From: an uncultured Clostridium sp.
GTDB lineage: Bacteria; Bacillota; Clostridia; Peptostreptococcales; Peptostreptococcaceae
NCBI GenBank assembly: GCA_900539645.1
Contig: UQCY01000020.1
Location: forward strand, 1 to 20,559
Direction: 5' to 3'
DNA length: 20,559 nt
Shown one piece after another: positions 14,775-20,559 of the stretch. Both the position numbers and the translations under genes were made by a program. Each line of letters opens with the position of its first letter. Position 1 is the stretch's first letter. Below the pieces are notes generated by a model that was not told where the DNA came from, searched no databases, and saw only the letters and a program-made list of their open reading frames with translations.

Positions 14775-16310
14775 TTAATGTTTGAAGTGTCTTACTCCTG
14801 TGAATACCATAGACATATTGAATTTGTCACAAGCTTCTATAGAGTCGTTATCTCTTATTGATCCACCTGGCTGTACTATTGATTTTATACCAAATTCATT
14901 AGCTAAAGTTACACAGTCATCGAATGGGAAGAATGCATCTGATGCTAAAGTAGCTCCTGTGAAGTCTTTTTCATCTTTGTTGTTTTCTAATGCATTTTTA
15001 AGAGCCCATATTCTTGAAGTCTGGCCACAACCTAAAGCAAGAGTCTGACCATCTTTAACAACTGCTATTGCATTTGATTTCATATTTTTAACTATTTTCA
15101 TACCGAATTTCATATCTTCTAATTCTTCTTCAGTTGGTTCTAATTTAGTAACTGTTTCATATTTGTCAGCTAATTTAGTATCTTTATCCTGGATTAGAAG
15201 TTTTCCATCAAGGTATTTCATTTCATATTTCTGTTTGCTATCTTCTATTTTAGCAAGTTTTAATACTCTAAGATTTTTCTTAGTTCTTAATACTTCTAAA
15301 GCTTCATCAGTAAAGTCGTAAGCAACAACTATTTCAAGGAATATTTTGTGTAATTCTTCAGCTGTAGCTTTATCTACTGTAGAAGTTATACCAACTATTC
15401 CACCGAATATAGAAGTTTTATCTGCTTCATAGCATTTAGTGTAAGCTTCTAAAGCTGTGTCACCTAAAGCAACACCACATGGGTTAGTATGTTTTATAGC
15501 TACTGCAACTACTTTATCGCTATCTTTGAATTCTCTCATAACTTCTAAGCATCCGTGTAAGTCATTTAAGTTATTGAAAGATAATTCTTTACCGTTTAAC
15601 TGTTCGTAGTTTAGTATAGGGTTTTTAGCATTTGGCTGAGCGTATAATATACCGTTCTGATGTGGGTTTTCACCGTATCTTAAAGTCTGTTCTTTCTGGA
15701 AAGTAAGATTTAAGAATTCTGGGTAATCTTCTCCAACCTGTTCTGCAAAGTAAGTAGATATCATAGCATCATATCTTCCTGTTATTGAGAAAGCTTTGTA
15801 TGCTAAGTTTCTTCTTTCTTCTTCTGTTAAATCACCTTTTCTTAATCCTTCTATTACTAAATCATAGTCTTTTATATCTGTAACTACTATAACATCTTTG
15901 TAGTTTTTAGCAGCAGATCTTATCATTGAAGGTCCACCGATGTCTATGTTTTCTATCATTTCTGCATGGCTTTTTCCAGCTTTTAAAGTACCTTCGAAGT
16001 CATAAAGGTTAACACAAACAAGGTCTATTGAATGTATACCATGTTCTTTAACTGTTTCTACATGAGATTCTAAATCTCTTCTGTAAAGTATTCCACCGTG
16101 TATAAATGGATTTAAAGTTTTTACTCTACCATCTAATATTTCTGGGAATTTAGTAACATCTTCAACCTGCATTACATTTACACCATTTTCTTTTAGTATT
16201 TTAAATGTATTACCTGTTGATATTATTTCAAAATCAAGTTCGTTTAATGCTTTTGCAAATTCAACTACTCCTGTTTTATCTGTTACGCTTATTAAAGCTC
16301 TCTTACTCAT
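14775..16310 (-). CDS. purH: Bifunctional AICAR transformylase / IMP cyclohydrolase
   Basis: This enzyme performs the last two steps to IMP: formyl transfer from 10-formyltetrahydrofolate to AICAR, then ring closure. At 511 residues it has both domains. The N-terminal cyclohydrolase (about 1-195) opens RALISVTDKTGVVEFAKAL and contains the LDGRVKTLNPFIHGGIL stretch. The C-terminal transformylase shows LRYGENPHQ and AIKHTNPCGVA with the catalytic Lys-His pair, and ends SIVQPGGSIRDND and GVRHFKH. Its start codon overlaps the end of purN by 8 bases (ATGAGTAA), which suggests coupled translation. Its own site AAGGAGAG lies in the purN end. Confidence 0.98.
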   Translation of the reverse strand: MSKRALISVTDKTGVVEFAKALNELDFEIISTGNTFKILKENGVNVMQVEDVTKFPEILDGRVKTLNPFIHGGILYRRDLESHVETVKEHGIHSIDLVCVNLYDFEGTLKAGKSHAEMIENIDIGGPSMIRSAAKNYKDVIVVTDIKDYDLVIEGLRKGDLTEEERRNLAYKAFSITGRYDAMISTYFAEQVGEDYPEFLNLTFQKEQTLRYGENPHQNGILYAQPNAKNPILNYEQLNGKELSFNNLNDLHGCLEVMREFKDSDKVVAVAIKHTNPCGVALGDTALEAYTKCYEADKTSIFGGIVGITSTVDKATAEELHKIFLEIVVAYDFTDEALEVLRTKKNLRVLKLAKIEDSKQKYEMKYLDGKLLIQDKDTKLADKYETVTKLEPTEEELEDMKFGMKIVKNMKSNAIAVVKDGQTLALGCGQTSRIWALKNALENNKDEKDFTGATLASDAFFPFDDCVTLANEFGIKSIVQPGGSIRDNDSIEACDKFNMSMVFTGVRHFKH

Positions 16311-16899
16311 TTATATATACTCTCCTTCCATTAACTCTTACTTTGTCATCACATAAAAGTGCAACACTCTTTTTAAGTATCTGATGTTCTACTTTAAGAA
16401 CTCTTGCAGCTAGAGTATCTGCATCATCATCCTGTTCTACTTTTACAGATTCCTGCATTATAATTGGACCTTCGTCAGCTCCTTCTGTTACAAAGTGAAC
16501 TGTAGCTCCAGTTACTTTTGCGCCGTAATCAAGAACTCCCTGATGAACTTTCTTTCCGTAGTATCCTTTACCACAGAAAGAAGGTATTAGAGATGGGTGA
16601 ATATTTATCATTCTGTTTTTGAATTCATTTACAAAATCAGCGCTGATTATTTTTAGATATCCAGCCATAACAACTATATCTATTTCTTTTTCTTTTAATA
16701 TTTCGATTACTTTCTTTTCATCATTTTCAAATACTGCTTCTATATTGTGCTTTCTTGCTCTTTCAAGACCGTATGCATTTTCTTTGTTAGAGATTACTAC
16801 CTTTATCTGACCGTTTATCTCTCCTGCTTCTGTTGCATCTATTATAGACTGAAGATTTGTTCCTCCTCCAGATACTAAAACAGCTATATTCTTTAGCAT
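16303..16899 (-). CDS. purN: Phosphoribosylglycinamide formyltransferase (folate-dependent)
   Basis: GAR transformylase transfers a formyl group from 10-formyltetrahydrofolate to GAR. At 198 residues it is close to the usual 190-215. It opens NIAVLVSGGGTNLQSIID, the phosphate-binding loop. The catalytic region reads MINIHPSLIPSF, giving the Asn and His, and the Asp lies in TEGADEGPIIMQ. The ATG overlaps the last bases of purM (ATGCTAA), with AAGGAG 7 nt upstream in the purM end, and its stop overlaps purH. These overlaps fix the start and indicate coupled translation of purM-purN-purH. All six Gln codons are CAG. Confidence 0.97.
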   Translation of the reverse strand: MLKNIAVLVSGGGTNLQSIIDATEAGEINGQIKVVISNKENAYGLERARKHNIEAVFENDEKKVIEILKEKEIDIVVMAGYLKIISADFVNEFKNRMINIHPSLIPSFCGKGYYGKKVHQGVLDYGAKVTGATVHFVTEGADEGPIIMQESVKVEQDDDADTLAARVLKVEHQILKKSVALLCDDKVRVNGRRVYINE

Positions 16900-17969
16900 A
16901 ATTCTACTCCTTCATGAGTATCAACAACTTCACCTATGATGTATGCGTTATCTTCCATAAGGTCAGCGTATTTTTCGTCAACAAAGTTTTTGTTATCACT
17001 TGGTCTACCATTTACATAATCAACAACAGCCTGAGCATCTTCTTTGTTTACTATTAAAACAAGACCGATACCCATGTTGAAGCTCTTATGTAATTCTCTC
17101 TGTTCAACTGCGTTGAATCCTTCTATCATTTTGAATATTGGTGGTTTTTCCCAAGATTTAGTGTCTATGTTTAATCCTAATCCTTTTGGTATAACTCTTG
17201 TTATGTTTTCTATAACACCACCACCAGTTATATGAGCTATTGCTTTTATATTGTGTTTTTCTATTAAATCTAATGCTAATTTAACGTATATTTTTGTAGG
17301 AGTTAGAAGTGCTTCACCTACTGTCATTCCTAGTTCTTCAACATACTGATTCATATCGTATTTGAATTCTTCTAAGAATATTTTTCTTATAAATGAGAAT
17401 CCGTTTGAATGTATACCACTTGAAGTTATACCTACTAAAACGTCTCCTGCTTTAACATCTTTACCAGTTACAACTTTTGATTTATCTGCTATACCTACAG
17501 CAAATCCAGCTAAATCGTAGTCATCTTCTCCGTACATACCTGGCATTTCAGCAGTTTCCCCACCTATTAATGCGCATCCTGACATTTTACATCCGTTAGC
17601 TACACCATCAACTATTTTTTCTATATGTTCTGGAACTAATTTTCCAAGTGCTATATAGTCAAGGAAGAATAATGGTCTTGCTCCCTGGCATATAAGGTCA
17701 TTAACACTCATTGCAACTAGGTCTATACCTACAGTGTGATGTATATCCATCATCTGAGCTATTTTTAATTTTGTTCCAACACCGTCAGTAGCTCCCATTA
17801 TAACTGGATCTTTCATTCCTGAGAATTCAGCTATACTGTAAAGTCCACTGAAGTTACCTAAATCACCTATTACATTGTCATCATATGTTTCTTTTATTTT
17901 TCCTTTTATAAGGTCTACTGCTCTATTCCCTTCGTCTATATTTACTCCCGAAGCTTTATATGTTAGCAT
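16893..17969 (-). CDS. purM: Phosphoribosylformylglycinamidine cyclo-ligase
   Basis: AIR synthetase closes the imidazole ring, converting FGAM and ATP to AIR. The length of 358 residues is normal. Motifs seen are YKASGVNIDEGN near the N-terminus, GATDGVGTKLKIA (59-71), GIDLVAMSVNDLICQGARPLFFLDYIA (as parts: GIDLVAMSVND and GARPLFFLDY), LIGGETAEMPGMY and HITGGGVIENITRVIP. The ATG is preceded by AGGAGG at 9 nt. A 171-nt gap separates it from purF upstream and contains a large hairpin. Downstream it overlaps purN by 7 bases. Confidence 0.98.
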   Translation of the reverse strand: MLTYKASGVNIDEGNRAVDLIKGKIKETYDDNVIGDLGNFSGLYSIAEFSGMKDPVIMGATDGVGTKLKIAQMMDIHHTVGIDLVAMSVNDLICQGARPLFFLDYIALGKLVPEHIEKIVDGVANGCKMSGCALIGGETAEMPGMYGEDDYDLAGFAVGIADKSKVVTGKDVKAGDVLVGITSSGIHSNGFSFIRKIFLEEFKYDMNQYVEELGMTVGEALLTPTKIYVKLALDLIEKHNIKAIAHITGGGVIENITRVIPKGLGLNIDTKSWEKPPIFKMIEGFNAVEQRELHKSFNMGIGLVLIVNKEDAQAVVDYVNGRPSDNKNFVDEKYADLMEDNAYIIGEVVDTHEGVELC

Positions 17970-18010
17970 TTCTACGTTCCTCCTAGATTTTATTATTTTC
18001 TAATCAGAAT

Positions 18011-18089
18011 AAATCGTATACTTTGATAAGTTTCAATATCTAATTATTAAAATAATTTTCAACTCAAAAACTTTATCAAAGTACGATTT
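18011..18089. other. Large imperfect hairpin between purF and purM
   Basis: The left arm 18011-18033 and right arm 18068-18089 pair over about 20 positions: AAATCGTA with TACGATTT, then CTTTGATA with TATCAAAG, after a 2-nt bulge. The inner loop can form an AT-only helix (AATTAT with ATAATT). No long U-run follows on the minus strand, so it is not a plain terminator. It may block exonucleases or guide processing of the pur transcript. Confidence 0.6.
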
Positions 18090-18140
18090 TCCTATTATTT
18101 ACATTATAAACTAAACTTTACTATTTATACAGTAAATTAA

Positions 18141-19496
18141 TTATTTATCTATCTTTCTAACTGGATAATCTCCATCGAAGCAAGATGTACAGAATGTATT
18201 CATTCCTTTAGCTGCTTCTTTCATTCCTTCTATGCTTATGAATTTTAATGTATCACAGCCTATATATTCTCTCATTTCTTCAACAGAATGACTTGCTGCA
18301 AGTAGACTTTCTCTTGTAGGAGTGTCTATTCCGTAGTAGCAAGGATATTTTACTGGTGGTGAAGTTATTCTTAAATGAACTTCTTTAGCCCCTGCTTCTT
18401 TTAAAGATTTGATTAACTGTTTTGAAGTAGTTCCTCTTACTATAGAGTCGTCAACTAATATTATTGATTTACCTTTTATTGCTGGAACTAGTGGATTTAA
18501 TTTTATTCTAACAGCTATTTCTCTTTCTTCCTGAGTTGGTTTTATGAATGTTCTACCAACGTATCTGTTTTTAACAAGTCCTTCACTTAACTGTAATCCA
18601 CTTTCGTTAGCATAACCTATTGCACTTGCCCATCCTGAGTCTGGAACTGGAACAACACAGTCAGCTTTTACATCTTCATTTTTAGCTAGGTAAGCACCAC
18701 AGTTTATTCTAAATTCGTATGCATTTAAATCATCAAGTGTTGCATCGTTTCTTGCTATATAAACATGTTCAAATATACAGCTTTTCTTAACTGGTTTATA
18801 AGTATCTGAATAGCTATAAGATTTTAATTCTCCATCTTTTATAACTATTATTTCACCTGGCTCAACGTCTCTTATAACTTCTCCACCAAGTATTTCTATA
18901 GCACTATTTTCAGATGCTATAAGATATTCATTACCTTTTTTACCTAATAGAAGTGATCTAAATCCGTGTGGATCTCTAACTGCAACTAAAGAATCATCAC
19001 ATATTATAGCTAAAGTATAAGAACCTTTTATATAGTCCATAGTAACTTTAACGGCTTCTACTATATCTCCTTTGTAGTATCTAGCTAATATATGAAGTAT
19101 AACTTCTGCATCAGAATTAGTCTGGAACATGAATCCTTCTTCTTCTAATGTTTCTCTTAAATAATTAGCATTAACTAAACTACCATTGTCAACTATTGCA
19201 AGATTTCTATTTCTGCAACTTCCAACAAATGGCTGAGTATTAGCAACATGGTTATGACCAACTGAAGATGATCTAACATGTGCTATACCAAGATTACCTT
19301 TGTAATTTTTTAATTCGTCTTCTTTGAATGCATCTCCAACAAGACCTTTTTCTTTTTTGTATATTACTTCTTTTGCTTCTTCATCATATATTGCTATACC
19401 ACAGCTTTCCTGTCCTCTGTGTTGCATAGAATATATTCCGTAGTAAAGCTCTTTTGACACCTGTTTGTCTGAGTAAACACCTAATATACCGCTCAT
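18141..19496 (-). CDS. purF: Amidophosphoribosyltransferase lacking the N-terminal catalytic cysteine
   Basis: PurF makes phosphoribosylamine from PRPP, the committed purine step. The 451-residue protein has both domains. The phosphoribosyltransferase part is intact: SIILVDDSIVRGTTSKQ (345-360), the PRPP loop, plus RYVGRTFIKP. Four cysteines match the Fe-S ligands of the Bacillus-type enzyme: C240, C386, C436 and C439. The glutaminase part is odd. The protein starts Met-Ser-Gly-Ile, so Ser2 replaces the nucleophilic Cys, and the usual RYxT stretch is RSSS (75-78). N104-G105 and D129 remain. AGGAG 7 nt before the ATG fixes the start, so no Cys-bearing propeptide is missed. Glutamine use may be lost, leaving ammonia as donor, or Ser may act instead. 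It lies 137 nt after purE. Confidence 0.95.
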   Translation of the reverse strand: MSGILGVYSDKQVSKELYYGIYSMQHRGQESCGIAIYDEEAKEVIYKKEKGLVGDAFKEDELKNYKGNLGIAHVRSSSVGHNHVANTQPFVGSCRNRNLAIVDNGSLVNANYLRETLEEEGFMFQTNSDAEVILHILARYYKGDIVEAVKVTMDYIKGSYTLAIICDDSLVAVRDPHGFRSLLLGKKGNEYLIASENSAIEILGGEVIRDVEPGEIIVIKDGELKSYSYSDTYKPVKKSCIFEHVYIARNDATLDDLNAYEFRINCGAYLAKNEDVKADCVVPVPDSGWASAIGYANESGLQLSEGLVKNRYVGRTFIKPTQEEREIAVRIKLNPLVPAIKGKSIILVDDSIVRGTTSKQLIKSLKEAGAKEVHLRITSPPVKYPCYYGIDTPTRESLLAASHSVEEMREYIGCDTLKFISIEGMKEAAKGMNTFCTSCFDGDYPVRKIDK

Positions 19497-19574
19497 ACAC
19501 TCGCTCCTTTTTATAAAATAATATTTTAAAATTTAAAACTGTCTATTATTAATTTATATTTAAATATGTTTTTA

Positions 19575-19601
19575 ACTCTCTACATAAAATAGGCAGAGAG
19601 T
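19575..19601. other. Hairpin in the purE-purF gap, where purC would be expected
   Basis: ACTCTCT (19575-19581) pairs perfectly with AGAGAGT (19595-19601) over 7 bp with a 13-nt loop. It lies in a 137-nt gap with no open frame. No strong U-run follows on minus, so purF is probably still read from the purE promoter. Confidence 0.5.
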
Positions 19602-19633
19602 CCAAACATTTTTAAAATTCTATTTAACTAAAA

Positions 19634-20107
19634 TTATCTAAAGCTTTCATCGTCTTCAAGAACTTTTTTAGCCATTTCATCTCTATATGCTTTTAACTGT
19701 TCTTTTAACTGAGGATATTTTAATGACATCATCTGTATAGCTAGTAACGCAGAGTTTAGACCACCGTCTATTGCAACTGTTGCTACTGGTATACCTTTTG
19801 GCATCTGAACTATTGATAATAGTGAATCTAGTCCGTCCATTGTTGATGATTTTATTGGAAGTCCTATTACTGGAATTAAAGTCTGAGCTGCTATAACACC
19901 TGGAAGATGTGCTGCTTTTCCTGCCGCTCCTATTATTACATCAGTGTTGTCTTCAAGCTCAGCTAAACATTCTGTTAACTGTACTGGAGTTCTATGAGCT
20001 GATAATGCTCTAACTACAACCTCTACACCAAATTCTTTTAATACTTTTATTCCTTCTTCTACTTTTGGAAAATCTGATTTAGATCCCATAATTACTGCTA
20101 CTTTCAT
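19634..20107 (-). CDS. purE: 5-(carboxyamino)imidazole ribonucleotide mutase or AIR carboxylase
   Basis: PurE makes CAIR, the substrate for PurC. The 157 residues match the family length. Motifs are MGSKSD (7-12), the SAHRTP stretch (36-41), GKAAHLPG (63-70) and SLLSIVQMPKGIPVATVAI (96-113). The bacterial class I motif usually reads GGAAHLPG; here Lys64 replaces the second Gly. No purK is in the window. If none exists elsewhere, the enzyme would need to use CO2 directly, but this is inference. The ATG follows AAGGAGAGGGG, giving a strong ribosome site. It is the first operon gene, with PurBox-like sites upstream. All six Gln codons are CAG. Confidence 0.96.
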   Translation of the reverse strand: MKVAVIMGSKSDFPKVEEGIKVLKEFGVEVVVRALSAHRTPVQLTECLAELEDNTDVIIGAAGKAAHLPGVIAAQTLIPVIGLPIKSSTMDGLDSLLSIVQMPKGIPVATVAIDGGLNSALLAIQMMSLKYPQLKEQLKAYRDEMAKKVLEDDESFR

Positions 20108-20160
20108 TATTTTCCCCTCTCCTTCTTAAATCTTTTGTTTTTAGTCAAAAATTCGTACCA

Positions 20161-20173
20161 TTATACGAACTAT
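20161..20173 (+). promoter_or_regulatory. PurBox-like site near purE
   Basis: TTATACGAACTAT matches 11 of 13 positions of the Gram-positive PurBox AWWWCCGAACWWT. It overlaps a dyad TTCGTACCATTATACGAA (20152-20169). It lies about 55-65 nt before the purE start, downstream of a candidate promoter, where a bound PurR-type regulator could act. Confidence 0.5.
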
Positions 20174-20182
20174 TATATATAA

Positions 20183-20211
20183 ATATTATATTAATATACA
20201 TATTTTATCAA
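20183..20211 (-). promoter_or_regulatory. Candidate promoter of the purine operon
   Basis: On the minus strand TTGATA (20206-20211) is followed after 17 nt by TAATAT (20183-20188) or after 15 nt by TATAAT (20185-20190). The region is so AT-rich that other choices exist, including TATAAT at 20376-20381. Confidence 0.35.
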
Positions 20212-20266
20212 TATATTTTTTGCTTTTTTTTGAAATTATTAAATTTTTTTAGGATTTTTCAACTAT

Positions 20267-20279
20267 ATTGTTCGTATTT
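20267..20279 (-). promoter_or_regulatory. PurBox upstream of the purine operon
   Basis: On the minus strand AAATACGAACAAT matches 12 of 13 positions of the PurBox consensus AWWWCCGAACWWT known from Bacillus and Lactococcus PurR control. A weaker CGAA-bearing copy lies near 20310-20320. I saw no purine riboswitch in 20108-20450. Confidence 0.55.
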
Positions 20280-20449
20280 TTGATACTTATTCTATTTTTT
20301 TGCGGTTTTTATTCGTGTTTTACCCAACTTTTAAAAATTTTGAATTTCTAAAAGAGTTTTTAATTCTATTACTATATTATAAGTATAGTATACATTTATA
20401 TATTTCCATTTTCATACCTATAATTCCTTCTTAAATTAATTTTTTGCAT

Positions 20450-20503
20450 AAAAAAATAAAGCGTCGAATACCGTCATTTAAATGAAGCAGCACTCAACGC
20501 TTT
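20450..20503 (-). terminator. Terminator of a minus-strand gene beyond the right edge
   Basis: The arms 20488-20503 and 20458-20473 pair over 16 positions. Four pairs are G-U and only form in minus-strand RNA. A TCATTTAAATGA cap lies at the top, and seven U residues follow (20450-20456). So transcription enters the window from the right and stops here, before the pur control region. The bases 20504-20559 are too short to assign to a gene. Confidence 0.8.
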
Positions 20504-20559
20504 GTTACCATTAATTATTTTAAATTCATATTGTTTTAATTCACAATGTGTATTGTATA

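Noticed and set aside
14022..14861. Plus-strand open frame of 279 codons
   Set aside because: It lies opposite purD and the purH end, is very rich in Ser, Phe and Pro from the reverse reading of an AT-rich gene, and has no ribosome site or family likeness.
20108..20450. Purine or other riboswitch upstream of purE
   Set aside because: I looked for the conserved three-way junction elements of guanine-type riboswitches on the minus strand and did not see them; the region is simple AT-rich sequence with PurBox-like sites.
20474..20559. Open frame reading into the right-edge terminator on minus
   Set aside because: It runs from the edge to a TGA inside the terminator loop. At 28 codons with no recognisable motif it could be a gene end or untranslated sequence, so I do not call it.
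1..20559. CRISPR array, tRNA or rRNA genes, insertion sequences or prophage
   Set aside because: No regular spaced repeats, cloverleaf-like genes, transposase motifs or phage genes were seen on either strand.

Overview
The window is AT-rich and compact, and most genes lie on the minus strand. Ribosome binding sites are strong (AGGAGG types) and intrinsic terminators are clear. Ile is mostly ATA and Arg is mostly AGA. The purine genes run E-F-M-N-H-D-L with a single fused PurL of 1261 residues. This points to a low-GC anaerobic Firmicute of the Clostridia, most likely Peptostreptococcaceae. That placement is inferred from gene content and order; no database was searched. Gln is unusually often CAG for such an AT-rich genome.

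Layout, left to right. (1) 1-2933 is a sulfur amino acid block on the minus strand: a cystine-type ABC importer (binding lipoprotein, permease, ATPase) followed by the start of a PatB/MalY-type C-S lyase. A perfect terminator hairpin lies between the binding protein and permease genes. A 20-bp palindrome and two hairpins lie upstream of the binding protein gene. (2) 2958-4055 is an unrecognised acidic protein whose codon usage changes halfway. (3) 4184-4927 is the only clear plus-strand gene, a HAD-IB phosphatase, with a terminator shared with the convergent gene. (4) 4978-6870 is a probable three-gene operon: a DUF5685-type protein, a TPR-like protein with a 17-cysteine tail, and a six-helix membrane protein. 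(5) 7114-8247 is an iron-type alcohol dehydrogenase with its own promoter and terminator. (6) 8551-9309 encodes an unusual protein with a DnaA domain I-like fold, possibly duplicated. (7) 9310-9687 has no gene but carries three hairpins; two share the same 9-base loop motif. It holds the end of the pur operon and perhaps a plus-strand small RNA. (8) 9688-20107 is the purine operon purE-purF-purM-purN-purH-purD-purL. (9) 20108-20559 is its control region with PurBox-like sites, and the terminator of a gene beyond the right edge.

The pur operon supplies the PRPP-to-IMP steps except PurC and PurB, which must be encoded elsewhere. Two features stand out. PurF starts Met-Ser-Gly, so the N-terminal nucleophilic cysteine needed for glutamine use is replaced by serine, while the Fe-S ligands and PRPP loop remain. 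The purE-purF junction has no purC, only a 137-base hairpin-bearing gap. The best candidates for undescribed biology are the twin-loop RNA region after purL, the DnaA-domain-I-like protein beside it, and the DUF5685/Cys-tail/membrane operon.
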